Positions 48,861-61,294 are shown, counted from the first letter of the stretch. The stretch is 64,000 nt of DNA from Papaver somniferum (GCF_003573695.1 NC_039359.1:133759939-133823938); one strand, 5' to 3'. A program made the numbers and translations. The notes: generated by a model not told the origin, from the letters alone.

Positions 48861-49660
48861 GTTCTTCGTATGGAGATTCAAATCGAAACCCTGATTTCAT
48901 CAACTTCTTCTTCATCTCTGAGATTAACAGCAACATGTCTTCTTAAACAACACCAAACCCAACTCTCCATCTGTCTTTATCTGTATTCTTGAATCAAATG
49001 CAGCCACAGCTCAGCATCAGAACATAAACCCTAATTTCTTCATTGTTTCTCGATCTTAATAAATTCTAGCAACAATTTTTTGCTGATTCTTCCTCTCTAC
49101 GCTCTATGAACATCATCTCAAATCTTATTTCCTTCTCAATTTCTCAATCAGCGTCTCGATCTGGTCTCTCGGATTTAACAGCAGCGGCTGCTGCTTTCTC
49201 TTTCTTTTCTCAGCTTAGGGAAATGAATGAACTAATGATTGAGAGAAAACGTCTCTCGAATTCTTCATCTCTTGAATCAGCGCCATTCTTCTCGTGGAGA
49301 TCCATTGTTGCTGCTGGTGATGAAGGTGGCGGGAGAAGGAGACGGAAGAAAGAAGAAATTAGAGAAGAAGAAGAAGAAAAGATAAAAGGGTACATTTGGG
49401 TTTTTTTTAAAATAAAAAAAGTTAAATTTTCTCATTATCATTTGACTTGGGGTTTTTGTCCCAGTTTTATTTGAAACGGTTTTTATTTGGTAGAAATAAT
49501 ATGACCGGTTTTTTCTTATCACTAGTTTGTTCACCTAGGGGTTTTGTCACTAGTTTTGTTTTTGATAAGCTTTTATTGTTATGTTTATGTGGATTGTGAC
49601 AGGTTTTTTATGGGTTTTGTGACAATAATTGGGTTAGCTTTGATTAGTTTGCAGGTTATT

Positions 49661-51205
49661 ATGGCAGAAGTGGAGGTGGATGAAAATGAACTCCCTGTTT
49701 CCGCTAATGCAACAAAAGTTGGCCACATAAAGGGTGCCTTGGTTCGTACCCATGTGCCTATTTCGTTCAAAAACTGGAAGCACGTACATCAGAAGTGCAA
49801 AGACGATGTTTGGAATGAACTAAAGGTACCACATTTACCCTGAATATGAATTTGGTTGACAACAACGTTAACTCTGACTTGAGGTAGTTATGGATGTATT
49901 AAGCCATCAATCTTGTATTTCCAGTGAGTGTATAATTTACATGAGACTTCTAAGAGAACTACAGTGAAGTCGATGTCTGATCCATGGAGGAGATTTAAGC
50001 ATGAGTTAAGGTTGGGCTACTATGACATATATCCTACTCACGAAGAAAGAATCAGAAAATGTGCCTCCTCTTGTGAAAGAAGATGACTGGATTACATTTT
50101 GTATCAATGAAAATGATGAAAAAGCATCTGCACTAAGAGCTGAGAATAAGAGGAAAAGACAACTTTATGACTACTCTTATTGTTCTGGTCGCAAACCTCA
50201 TTGCTTGGTCAAAGCTGAACTGGTATGTTTACTTCAGTTTTAACAATGTTTCGATCCGACTCTTACAGAAAATAATGGTTGATCAATATTCACATACTCA
50301 TTATATTTATGTTTTAAGAGTGCGTCAATCCTGGAGTAGAAGTCAGTACCTCCGATGTATGGGTAAAAGCTCACACACAAGAGGGTGGGGGGATTTTACC
50401 TAGTACAGAACCATACTTTGTAAGTCAGCTTATTTTCCATTTATATCATTTCTGAAATTATACATATACTATTTATCGTGATTTATAAATCCAAAATCTT
50501 ATACTCGATACCGCAGGCTGAGATTCAGAAGAAGCAAAAACTAATCAAAGATTTGCAAGATGCGGGTACTCCCCCATCAAACACAGATGCATTGATTGAA
50601 GCATTTGGAAAGGATTCTAGGGGACGGGTTCGTGATGTTGGCCCCGTTTCTCGTACGCAAGTTGATAGTTCTGCTCCTGCTCGTGCTAAAGTATATGATC
50701 TAAAGTCTAAATATGTGGTTCTGAAGCATAAAGTGGATGAACTAGGTGGTAAGATAGAGCTTCTAATCAACGGCTTGGGAAAATTGTGTCACGTTGTGAA
50801 GGATATCCAATCTGCAATGCCAGCATCATATGTTGCCTCGACTAGTTAACATGCTCAGGCGTGTTCATCTGGTCATGGAATTGGTTCACCTGGTCACTTA
50901 GATTTATCTCCTGAAGCCTCGCCTGTAACTTAAGTTCACCTGGTGAACACATATCTCCAACTCGATCAACAACAGGTGATATGCAATAATGTTCCTTGCT
51001 TAACATGGATGGTGAAGTCTGTGCTATTGGTAAACTCTGTACTGGTAAATTTGGACTTATGTGTCACGGCTCGCCTGTACCACCTAATCTTGCAAAAGTT
51101 TCACTTGATCGCATTCTCCTGCCAGCTGAGCGCACTGTAAAAGCTAACAAATTAGCAGCGACCTTTCAAGATGTTGGAATTGCAGGATACATGGTTCATC
51201 CAAAG
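49661..51205 (+). pseudogene. TNP1/Ptta-type CACTA accessory protein, decayed
   Basis: Exons recognised by content: 49661-49825 (ATG start; GALVRTHVPISFKNWKHV, DDVWNELK), about 49960-50222 (WRRFKHELRLGYYDIYPT, then after a frame change VPPLVKEDDWITFC), about 50310-50415 (VNPGVEVSTSDVWVKAH), 50518-50849 (EIQKKQKLIKDLQDAG, EAFGKDSRGRVRDVG, heptad-rich end) and about 50996-51205 (PVPPNLAKVSLDRILLPAE). The order matches the plant transposase (Ptta/En/Spm) family, which binds subterminal repeats. A frameshift near 50050 and a stop at 50847-50849 before further family-like sequence suggest decay. It lies immediately after the Mutator-like insertion. Confidence 0.75.
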
Positions 51206-51790
51206 GTATGCATCAACTATGATTAGAAGGGTGAATCAACTTTTTTGGAGATACTCTATATGCTTCATGGATATCTCAGCCATCGTATATCGCGCATACA
51301 AGCAATTGACATTTATGGCTTTTATGTTTTTTTGACTATGTTCACACTTTTGTACTTAGGCTGAACATAGCGGTTATGTAACTATTATGCAATGGTGCAT
51401 AAGACTCTTTTGAAGTTGTGCTTAGAAAGACTTTATGCAGTTGTGCATAAGTATCTAACTTCACCAGAAACAACTTTAATATATATATATATATGTCTAT
51501 TTTTCTTTGATTCCCTTGTTTCTATTAAACTTCTGTACGTATGTGTATGGTTTTTTTTTCTCTTTTATGTGATTAGGTAGGTGACTTCAGCTAAGGCCAT
51601 CAGAGGGGAATATCAATCCCTGATACGTACTTTTCTTTATGCTTATGCTTTCATGTTTACATGGTTGAATACTAACCTTCAGTATATTTTTTTGCGAGGT
51701 AATGATCATTATTGTTGGGTGACAAGTGAATTGCGTGAGGATTTGGATCAACTTATGCCCCAGTGTGCATTATTCAGTTAGTGTACACTG
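51206..51790 (+). other. CACTA sequence between TNP1-like gene and captured genes
   Basis: Short ORFs only. T-rich, intron-like DNA with an (AT)n stretch at 51479-51494. It may include a last exon of the TNP1-like gene, but none is identifiable. Confidence 0.35.
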
Positions 51791-51852
51791 GAAACCCTAA
51801 TTAAAGCAGCAAAAGCCGTTGGGAAGAGAAGAAGAAGAAGAAAAAATCAACC

Positions 51853-52615
<763 letters not shown>

Positions 52616-52682
52616 GTACATCCTTAATATGTCTTGCATATCATCAATCTCTTGTTCAGTAATATCATCTCTTTATATACAG

Positions 52683-52785
52683 GTGATACATTACGAGGTT
52701 CCTAGCACTTAGGAGATCTTTCTCATAGGTCTGGTAGAACAGGACATGCTGGAAAGATGGTGAAATTCATACCCCCTGCTGACAG
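52683..52785 (+). pseudogene. Captured DEAD-box RNA helicase exon fragment (motif VI)
   Basis: After an ATACAG acceptor the sequence reads VIHYEVPST, a stop, EIF, and then, one frame over, SHRSGRTGHAGK, ending at a GTATG donor. VIHYE-P followed by HRSGRTGRAGK is the signature around motif VI of DEAD-box helicases of the chloroplast/mitochondrial RH3/RH9/RH53 type. One stop and one frameshift make it non-functional. It lies 67 bp after the RPL10 fragment, so a CACTA transcript could splice the two together. Confidence 0.75.
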
Positions 52786-53224
52786 GTATGTGTTATACTG
52801 AAATTCTATTCATACACAAATTCTATTCATACACAATATTGGAAACATAAAATTAGAACCTTTATACCAGTTATAACACATCAGGAGAAACCGAAAACAA
52901 AAATGCTACGACCTATGTGATATGATTCTAAAGTAGTAGTTAGTGTATGCCATAGAGGTTCTAATTTTCCTCTATGCTAGCTTATATCATCTCTGGAATT
53001 TGAACTCATAACTGAACTTGAGAAATGAAAGACTTTATTGTTCAGTATGGTACTCAATCTCTCATTGATATTCTGCCTGGATTTGACATGAGTTTAGAAA
53101 CTGAACTTCATTGGGTATATTGATTGTATGTTATTGGCCTGAATAAATTGTTCAAGTGGAAGACTTTGTTGTTTAGTGCAGCCTGAATTTGGCCTGAAAA
53201 CGTTACAGGGAACTCTTGACTAAG
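52786..53224. other. CACTA 3' non-coding sequence
   Basis: No gene. Imperfect repeats of AAATTCTATTCATACACAA (about 52801-52836) are present; otherwise AT-rich DNA leads into the right subterminal repeats. Confidence 0.4.
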
Positions 53225-53488
53225 TCAACGACAAGTTGACTTGACTTTTTTTTTCATGTTGCAAAAATTTAGCAACGGAATAAAACAGTTGCTAAATTTA
53301 TAACCAGAATAATAAATCCCGGTCCGTCTAAGTTTAGCCTTTCTAAGTTTTTTGGTTATAAATTTCGCCACCGCTATAGAGCTGTTGCGACAATAATATA
53401 ACAACAACAACCAGCTGTTGCTAAACCTTTTCGCAATAGCCAAAACCGTTGCAAAGCCGAGAAAAAAACACTTGGGTGAACCAAAAAC
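53225..53488. repeat. CACTA right subterminal repeats, outer part displaced by LTR insertion
   Basis: GTTGCTAAA, AGCAACGG, GCTGTTGCGAC and related words recur in both orientations. The series is interrupted at 53488 by the LTR retrotransposon (target AAAAC, 53484-53488) and resumes at 60602. Confidence 0.75.
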
Positions 53489-55037
53489 TGATTAAAGATT
53501 TTTCGTGGGTTGTAGTAATAAAGGTTCGAACTCTAAGACTTGTGAAGGTAAAGGATTTTTTTAGACTTATAAAAATATATATACAAAATATTAACAATTT
53601 TGGGCGAGAGGTAACCAAGACACTAGATTCCACTACTACGCAAGATTGAATGATAAATATTTCAAAACTCTATTCAATTCTTAAGTCCTCTTTTATCTTT
53701 AATTCACTATCAATCATACAAATTCTCAAACATTATTTGTAAACCTTAAGCATAGATTATCAAGAGATTAAACCAAGCATAACCTATCAAACTGAATAAC
53801 AAATAATTAAGACAATCATTCAAACAATTTAAAACTCTGCAAAAGCAGCGATTAGGTGAATTATATAATTAAATGAAATAGTTACCCATTTATGTTGCGT
53901 GAATAGCTTCCTCCATTGCCTTGGTTACGAGGGAATTAACTCATCATGTTGGAAAACCTCTCAAAATATTTTATTAAGCTCAATTGATGTTTACAATAAA
54001 GAGAAAGATAAGTAAATGTTCTAAAACAGTTCTGCGACCCACATAAGGCGTCCAAATTTAACGACAAAGCTGAGGTGCTGTTGTCGCTGAAATGCTACGA
54101 CCCAAACTTACGACCCACGGATGTGAGTCATTTTCACTGTTGATAAACGACTGCTGCTGCGAGTCCGTTCTTCGTGCTCTTGGTGTTCTTCATCAGCAGC
54201 AGCAGCAGCAGCAGAGTTTGATCAACTCTTGATTTCTGCGTCTGTGGCTCTCCTATCTTCTCCCAACTCTCGACAGCCTCTCTAGTACTCCCAGGGAACA
54301 TATTTATACACCTACAGCTCGTTGAATCTCCCTCAATTACTCCATATAATCTTCATTACTCGGTGTTTAAAGAAAATATTTTCCGAATATTTTCTTCCCT
54401 GAAATGATTCTCCACGCGTAAACAGCCTCTGATACTCCCTTATTTAGCTTCTACACGGTCCAAAAGTGTGCTAGAGTCCTCCATGCATCATCATAACACG
54501 TCCGAATCCCTCAAAAAATCCTCTCAAACCCGTGACTGCCATGTTCTCTGATGATGACTTGTTTAGCCGATTCTAGCCAAATTAGATCGATTCTGACACC
54601 CATACTGTATTCCTTAAGCTATATCACATCTTCCTACCAATTTTTAGCCATTGAATCGCACCACAACACCTTCATTTTGTTGATTGAAAATCTGCCAGAG
54701 AGAGAATATATTTTCCCGCCAAAAATGAAATTTGAATTATGAGAAGAAAAGTGTCCTCCCCCTAATCCTGTACGGGTGTCCCTTTAGCAATTGGGGTGGA
54801 AATAGTAATTTTTCTGGGTTCCTCCGGTACATTTCTGGGACGCTTCCGGTGCATTTCTGGGGTGCCTTTAGTACTTTTCTCCGGGGTGTAAATCATCACT
54901 TTTTTGAGCTCATTTCGCCGCAAAGACTTATTTCTCTAAAAACATCTACAAAAACACAAAATAACACAATAAGTACTTAATCAAGTCTAACAATACAGAA
55001 TATTGAGAACAAAATAGACACATAAATGCGTCTATCA
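53489..55037 (-). repeat. 3' LTR of the 7.1-kb element (left copy)
   Basis: It contains a short CAG run (about 54194-54214) and the TATA-like CATATTTATACACC stretch (54299). On the minus strand it follows the polypurine tract. Confidence 0.92.
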
Positions 55038-55052
55038 AATACCCCCAAACTT
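55038..55052 (-). promoter_or_regulatory. Polypurine tract of the 7.1-kb element
   Basis: Minus strand AAGTTTGGGGGTATT directly abuts the LTR. It is very close to the tract of the 13.5-kb element (AGGTTTGGGGGTATT). Confidence 0.85.
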
Positions 55053-56348
55053 ATTATTTGCTAGTCCTCGAGCAAAATTTATTCTTGAAAAGTGACCGAG
55101 TTAATCTCGGGTGGGTTTATCAGAGGTGTACCCACAAAAACCAATACTCCAGACCCTAACTATCTACGCAGAACCTTGGAAAGCACTAAAGAACCTCCTT
55201 GGTTGGCATACAATTATTGACTCTAAGAGGAAGAACCCTGATGCGAAATTCCAATTGGTGTACACGAGTTTGCACTCAAGCATACTAAAATTCATATAAG
55301 TGACAGAGCTCTACTAAGATAGTTTCACGATGGACATCATACTCGGAGTCAGACTAATCACATGAAAAGATTAAGAAGATGGAAAAAGAAAAATGTAGAT
55401 GGTTGAAAAGTGAACGGTGTTTCCCATATCTGTCTGAAGGCCTCTGCCAAGATGAACCTAACCTAAATGACTGAGATACCGGTCTGACTAATATTAACAC
55501 ACTGGCATATACAAGGGAACCAGTGGTCAATAACTTAAATTTAGATCAACAAACTGGCAAATACAAGGGAACCAGCAGTTGACTACACATAACAATAACC
55601 ATTTTTTTTTTTTTTTTTAACTTAACGGCATGAATAGATCTTTTGGATCCAAGCGCATGCTTCTTGTCAGCAGATTACACGATAGTTCCCACGGGTCCTG
55701 CATTCCACGCTTGCTTAGGCGACGGAAACAGGGAGAACACACGCATATTGCTATCCAAGTGTTAATACTTATTCCGATTGGTCTAACTGGTCCGGTCTAA
55801 TAATTTTTTTTTTTTTTTTTTTTTTTTTGAAAAGGTAACTCAGTCACTCTATTTCACCCTAGCAAAGGTAACAACTTGAATCGTGTGCCCCACCAAATCA
55901 CTTGAAACAAAAGAAAACTAAAAATAGAAAGTGAAAAGGACTCGACAAGATATGGCGAAACTATCATGTTATTTCTAACACCTGAGCTCTGTGCTTTTAT
56001 GAATAGACTCTATAGATGTTTCCATCTAGTCAGATTGGTTCCTCAACTCCTAAAACAAAAATGTTTCCATCCACTTAGATTGGTTAGTGCTATCCTTAAT
56101 AGGCGTAAATTTCTAGGCTCTGGAGTTTATTTATTATGCAACTAAAAAGTTTCTCCCATACCCCCAAACTTAAATCTAACATTGTCCTCAATGTTCTAAA
56201 GATGAAACTAAAAGCATGAACAAGGAGAAACTGTTACCACTTGAAGCAAAAGAGATAAGGAAGGATATTACCGTGTCGCAAGAATATTGGGTTACCTCCC
56301 AAGAAGTGCTAAGTTTAAAGTCTTCAGCCAGACTTAGGAAAGGATTAG
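55053..56348 (-). other. 3' non-coding interior of the 7.1-kb element
   Basis: No coding sequence. T-runs at 55601 and 55803 (A-runs on the element's strand) and partial internal repeats (ACACACTGGCATATACAAGG / AACTGGCAAATACAAGGGAA near 55500 and 55550) are seen. Confidence 0.5.
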
Positions 56349-58013
56349 TCAACTCGAACCATAAAGTAACAGTCGAAATAACTGTGGGTCTTTAAAACGA
56401 AAAAGAGCTGACCAAAGGAAACTACAATAACCCAAGAAAGTGAACAAGAATAACATGCCCTTATCTAGTTTTAAGATATTTATATCTAATTGTGGTTCAG
56501 GTTCAGGTTCTATGAAAGGGTCTAAATAAAATATTTTCCTCGGATGCATTTCCTCATAGGTTGGATCCAAATTATTAGGTCCTAGAGTCTGGAAAAACTC
56601 AAATATGATCTTAGAAGCGCACGATAATAACCTAAATAACTGAGGATCCTCTAAGCCAATAAGATTTGACTTACAAATTTGACCACAATGAGAGTAGTGG
56701 TCATTCTTAAGCAAATGTGTCGATTCTAATTTCCTAAAGCATTTAGGTCTAGTCTCACAACTTAATATTCGACACATTTGGAATATAAACGTTCCCACAG
56801 TTGGAAGAAAACTATTTGGTGGGAAAACAAAGTCAATCTGGGGATCATAGCCTGGGCAAACCACATCAACCAGAGGATGGGTTTCTAACGACTGAACTCC
56901 TTCATGGACATCATTAGGCTCGGGAAAACGAGTATGAAGGTAATCTTGTAAAATGGTCGAGGCACAGATATCAAGTCCTAAGTGTAGGAACTTTCTGAGA
57001 GTTAAAGGTAAGGCACTAGGGAAGTGATAATCACCCCCAAACTTAGAGTTTTCAGTGTCTCTAGATAGACCTCTAATTATTTCTTGAATTTCCGTATCTT
57101 CAGAGTCCTTAAAATATTCAAGAGATTCTTCTAAGTTATTATCAGGTAGTGCATCTTTACTCATCTCTACGGGTCTATCTTTTTCTTCCAAGACTATTGT
57201 TTCTAAGTCGCTAGACCCTAAAACAGTATTTTCGAAATGAACCCGTTCCTCTAAACCACTATCGGCTTCGTAAACAGGAAATACTACGTCGTCTAAAACG
57301 GTGGTATCCCTAATCAAATCCTCGTCCTTTTGAATAGGTGAATAATCATAAAAATTATTTGGATTTGAACTAGAAATAATATAATCACTATACAACTCAA
57401 TTGGATTACTAGACTCCTGATCACTATGCCTACAAATTTCAGATTCTTCATCACTGCTATCCTCATCATCATAGTACGAAAATGATTGAACCTTATCTAA
57501 ATAAGTAGTGTCTTTTATTCTAACCTCGTCCTCTAAATTAGGCAGATATTCACTATTGACATCAAGGGTAAAATTGGAAACACTATTTTGGAAATTTAGA
57601 TCTTTTAGAGAAGTTCTATTCTGGGTCTCTAACAAAAGCTTTTGGGCCGACTCACATGAATTACTGACGTAATCTAGGAAACCAGGTAAAGAAAGTTCAC
57701 TCATTGCATTATTTTCGTCCATAACTAAGTTATTCATTTCAGCGAACTTACGTGTTGTCTCAGCTAACTTACGTGTCGACTCAAGTAAAGAGGAATTATC
57801 AGAATTTTTCTCGTATGACTGATGGTTGTGAGGATAGTGATTGGGCTCACCATGGTATGAACCATAACCTTGAAGAGTTTGGCGTTCCCAACCACTATTC
57901 CCACCATGGTAATAAAACTGATGATGTCCATATTCAAATTCGGGTCGATATTCATTGTATTGGCTTCTATCATACCAGCTCGACATTCTTAATTGCAGGG
58001 GAATTCTACACAA
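56349..58013 (-). CDS. Large ORF of unknown function in LTR retrotransposon
   Basis: Minus strand, 554 codons without interruption. A start ten codons later (MSSWYDRSQYNEY, at 57983) is also possible. The N-terminus is rich in Tyr, His, Gly and Asn (YGHHQFYYHGGNSG). The middle is strongly acidic and Ser-rich. Near the C-terminus a hydrophobic segment (about residues 522-540, MLFLFTFLGYCSFLWSALF) precedes the end DPQLFRLLLYGSS; DPQLFRLL also occurs once earlier, after LIGLE. No zinc knuckle, protease, RT, RNase H or integrase motif is visible. It occupies the only coding position of the element. A single C-terminal membrane segment invites comparison with env-like ORFs of Athila-type elements, but that is speculative. 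An open frame of this length in an otherwise gene-less element suggests recent selection or recent insertion. Confidence 0.7.
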   Translation of the reverse strand: MCRIPLQLRMSSWYDRSQYNEYRPEFEYGHHQFYYHGGNSGWERQTLQGYGSYHGEPNHYPHNHQSYEKNSDNSSLLESTRKLAETTRKFAEMNNLVMDENNAMSELSLPGFLDYVSNSCESAQKLLLETQNRTSLKDLNFQNSVSNFTLDVNSEYLPNLEDEVRIKDTTYLDKVQSFSYYDDEDSSDEESEICRHSDQESSNPIELYSDYIISSSNPNNFYDYSPIQKDEDLIRDTTVLDDVVFPVYEADSGLEERVHFENTVLGSSDLETIVLEEKDRPVEMSKDALPDNNLEESLEYFKDSEDTEIQEIIRGLSRDTENSKFGGDYHFPSALPLTLRKFLHLGLDICASTILQDYLHTRFPEPNDVHEGVQSLETHPLVDVVCPGYDPQIDFVFPPNSFLPTVGTFIFQMCRILSCETRPKCFRKLESTHLLKNDHYSHCGQICKSNLIGLEDPQLFRLLSCASKIIFEFFQTLGPNNLDPTYEEMHPRKIFYLDPFIEPEPEPQLDINILKLDKGMLFLFTFLGYCSFLWSALFRFKDPQLFRLLLYGSS

Positions 58014-59040
58014 TCACAAACAAGGCCGACTCGACTCCACCAAAACAAACCTAAAGATTTCTAGCAAACAAAAAGCATGATGGCTCCACTTAGATTGTTT
58101 CTAGACCAGCTTCTATCTTTCGAAAGGGAATTCGTTGCAATTTGAGCAAACCCCTCTGGAATCAATCCGAGTCAAAGTAAGTTGAATTGAGGCGAGGGAA
58201 GCTCAGTGGAGCTTTGATACCCAAGGCCTCACCGCTATCACAAGGCGGCGCAGTCACGCATTCAACTCACAGAAACCGTCATGAACTTTGGAGTGTGCTT
58301 AAAGAGCAACCAATATTTTTCGAACGAGTTTCCTATTAAGCTCGTTACCCTATCGGTCTCGTTCTATTCCAAATTTTAAAGCTTAGGTTCGCGTTCGGTT
58401 TCGTTTTCCTAAGGCGGGCAAGAAGAGAACGGTGATGAAATCCGAACCCTTATCTTGTTTAGGCCAGGCCTTGCCCTTTACTAGGAAAATAAAGACAGTC
58501 CGGTTCGTCCTCAAACAATTATCACCTTAAGGCAGACAGTAACCCGCTTGCAGGAGATTCGCGGGTGTTTCGATTGGACTTACCTCCCGTACCAGACGGG
58601 CGATGAACCGTTGTCGTCGACTCGGGCCACGACTCCTATGCCGTGTGCGAACCCGAGGGGCCGAGACGATATAGTAATCGTCGTCCTTCTCTGCAAACAG
58701 TTTGTATTTAATTTTTTTTTTTTTTTTTTTAATTATATAACCCTTCCGTAGGGTTTTAAAAAATAATGTCCAAAGTCCAGAATAAAGTCCAAAAAAATCC
58801 AAATTAAAAAAAAAAAATTACAGTTTTCCTCACACACTCTAAAAAAATTAAAAATTAAAAATTAAATCCTAAAATTGTCCTTTTTTCTTCTCTTTTCGCT
58901 TTTCGCTTTAAGCTTTTTCCTCTCCAAGTCCTTAGTGCTCCACTTCGAACCTGTAAATCAAAGACAAAAAGACAAAGTAAAAAGGAACAAATAAATAAAA
59001 AAAAAAAATAAAAAAAATTCTACCTAAGCACAAATCCGCG
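58014..59040 (-). other. 5' leader of the 7.1-kb element
   Basis: Non-coding interior between the 5' LTR (right) and the ORF. A relatively GC-rich stretch (about 58550-58680) resembles structured leader sequence; poly-T and A-rich runs follow at 58706-58850 and 58995-59020. Confidence 0.5.
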
Positions 59041-59052
59041 TCGGCGGCGCCA
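59041..59052 (-). promoter_or_regulatory. Primer-binding site of the 7.1-kb element
   Basis: Minus strand TGGCGCCGCCGA, three bases from the 5' LTR. The first eight bases match the tRNA-Asp-type site of the 13.5-kb element; beyond that it diverges. Confidence 0.7.
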
Positions 59053-59055
59053 AAA

Positions 59056-60601
59056 TGATTAAAGATTTTTCGTGGGTTGTAGTAATAAAGGTTCGAACTC
59101 TAAGACTTGTGAAGGTAAAGGATTTTTTTAGACTTATAAAATATATATACAAAATATTAACAATTTTGGGCGAGAGGTAACCAAGACACTAGATTCCACT
59201 ACTACGCAAGATTGAATGATAAATATTTCAAAACTCTATTCAATTCTTAAGTCCTCTTTTATCTTTAATTCACTATCAATCATACAAATTCTCAAACATT
59301 ATTTGTAAACCTTAAGCATAGATTATCAAGAGATTAAACCAAGCATAACCTATCAAACTGAATAACAAATAATTAAGACAATCATTCAAACAATTTAAAA
59401 CTCTGCAAAAGCAGCGATTAGGTGAATTATATAATTAAATGAAATAGTTACCCATTTATGTTGCGTGAATAGCTTCCTCCATTGCCTTGGTTACGAGGGA
59501 ATTAACTCATCATGTTGGAAAACCTCTCAAAATATTTTATTAAGCTCAATTGATGTTTACAATAAAGAGAAAGATAAGTAAATGTTCTAAAACAGGATTC
59601 TGCGACCCACAGAAGGCGTCCAAATGAACGACAAAGCTGAGGTGCTGTTGTCGCTGAAATGCTACGACCCACACCTACGACCCACGGACGTGAGTCATTT
59701 CCACTGTTGATAAACGACTGCTACTGCGAGTCCGTTCTTCGTGTTCTTGGTGTTCTTCATCAGCAGCAGCAGCAGCAGCAGAGTTTGATCAACTCTTGAT
59801 TTCTGCGTCTGTGGCTCTCCTATTCTCCCAACTCTCGACAGCCTCTCTAGTACTCCCAGGGAACATATTTATACACCTACAGCTCGTTGAATCTCCCTCA
59901 ATTACTCCATATAATCTTCATTACTCGGTGTTTAAAGAAAATATTTTCCGAATATTTTCTTCCCTGAAATGATTCTCCACGCGTAAACAGCCTCTGATAC
60001 TCCCTTATTTAGCTTCTACACGGTCCAAAAGTGTGCTAGAGTCCTCCATGCATCATCATAACACGTCCGAATCCCTCAAAAAATCCTCTCAAACCCGTGA
60101 CTGCCATGTTCTCTGATGATGACTTGTTTAGCCGATTCTAGCCAAATTCGATCGATTCTGACACACATACTGTATTCCTTAAGCTATATCACATCTTCCT
60201 ACCAATTTTTAGCCATTGAATCGCACCACAACACCTTCATTTTGTTGATTGAAAATCTGCCAGAGAGAGAATATATTTTCCCGCCAAAAATGAAATTTGA
60301 ATTATGAGAAGAAAAGTGTCCTCCCCCTAATCCTGTACGGGTGTCCCTTTAGCAATTGGGGTGGAAAATAGTTTTTTCTGGGTTCCTCCGGTACATTTCT
60401 GGGACGCTTCCGGTGCATTTCTGGGGTGCCTTTAGTACTTTTCTCCGGGGTGTAAATCATCACTTTTTTGAGCTCATTTCGCCGCAAAGACTTATTTCTC
60501 TAAAAACATCTACAAAAACACAAAATAACACAATAAGTACTTAATCAAGTCTAACAATACAGAATATTGAGAACAAAATAGACACATAAATGCGTCTATC
60601 A
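59056..60601 (-). repeat. 5' LTR of the 7.1-kb element (right copy)
   Basis: Nearly identical to 53489-55037, with small indels (for example GGATTCTGCGACCCACAGAAGG here against GTTCTGCGACCCACATAAGG there). Confidence 0.92.
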
Positions 60602-60606
60602 AAAAC

Positions 60607-60746
60607 CGTTGCCAAAAAAATTTCGCAACGGCTGTAGAGCTTTTGCAAAAAATATGCAACGCCACGTTTCACAACGGCTTGCTGCTGTTGAAAGTCCCTA
60701 TTGCAACTGCAAGCAGCTGTTGCTATTGCGGAAAAATGGTGTAGTG
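60607..60746. repeat. CACTA outer right subterminal repeats and terminal inverted repeat
   Basis: CGCAACGGC, CACAACGGC, GCAAGCAGCTGTTGC and the 28-bp terminal repeat ending GGTGTAGTG. This is the continuation of the right end broken at 53488. Confidence 0.88.
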
Positions 60747-60907
60747 ATTTCACTTTACTTCTTTTGCTGACAAGTGTCATGGGGACCATTTCACTTCACT
60801 TCTTTTATTGACAAGTGTCATGAGGACCCTTTTCAATGATTAGTTCTCTTAATTTCCTTAATTTTCTCTTAAAACAAAACCATCTTATTAAAAAGGAACG
60901 GAGGGAG

Positions 60908-61294
60908 TATATAATTGTGTTGAATAGCGCAAAAAGCAATTTGTCTCATTCTTTGTTTGATTTCTGCAATCATTTCTGAAATATACCAAGGAGCTTCCGT
61001 TGGGGTTTGTATAAAGTGCATGAGATTCTCAGAGTCCGTTTCAAATAGTACTTCAGCTCATTGTCTTTCCGCCGATGTCTCGGTTGCTATCACGATTGCC
61101 CATGTATTTGCCGTTAGCGCAATAGTTAATCCTAGAGGCCGTGCAAGAGCCATCACAGTTTGCGCATTTGAATCCCTGCAAATGAACCCTGCTCCCGCCA
61201 TATATGGGTGGCCCCTAGCTGCCCCATCAGTGTTTACAGTTCTGGGTGTCCCTCCTTCACTAACTGGTAATGTTGAAGATGAAGTTATCTGCAC
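60908..61294 (-). pseudogene. RNase H-like domain, N-terminal part
   Basis: Minus strand: VNTDGAARGHPYMAGAGFIC (first catalytic Asp), then ETSAE (Glu), one in-frame stop, then ETDSENL (Asp) and PWYISEMIAEI, continuing to the TA at 60908. The fourth catalytic block (NQAAD) lies at 40.1 kb beyond the MITE/CACTA nest. This is the RVT_3 RNase H-like domain of plant LINE-derived proteins. Confidence 0.85.

Larger units (their letters stand above)
45807..49558 (-). mobile_element. Pack-type non-TIR Mutator-like element (3.75 kb)
   Basis: It is bounded by exact 9-bp duplications TTTTTGATA (45798-45806 and 49559-49567). The left end, CGGTCCGCGGGTTATAACCC, and the right end, CACTAGTTTTG, match the two ends of the 311-312-bp elements at 22884 and 61775 in inverted orientation. 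The two ends are not inverted repeats of each other. The interior holds a GC-rich CCACCGCC array, ATGAAACC/GGTTTCAT hairpins shared with the short copies, about 1.2 kb of unrecognised DNA, and an intron-bearing fragment of a CDK-like kinase gene. It is inserted in the CACTA between its two genes. No MULE transposase is present. Confidence 0.88.
53489..60601 (-). mobile_element. Non-autonomous LTR retrotransposon with unknown ORF (7.1 kb)
   Basis: LTRs of about 1.55 kb at 53489-55037 and 59056-60601 (TGATTAAAG...GTCTATCA) are almost identical. Exact 5-bp target duplications AAAAC lie at 53484-53488 and 60602-60606. The primer-binding site adjoins the right LTR and the polypurine tract the left, so the element is on the minus strand. 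The interior carries one 554-codon ORF and no protease, RT or integrase. It is inserted in the right end of the CACTA. Confidence 0.93.

Noticed and set aside
45807..49558. An 8-bp target duplication, which would suggest a hAT element
   Set aside because: Shifting the boundary by one base gives a 9-bp match at this locus and exactly 9 bp at 61775-62085, so a Mutator-type duplication fits all copies better.
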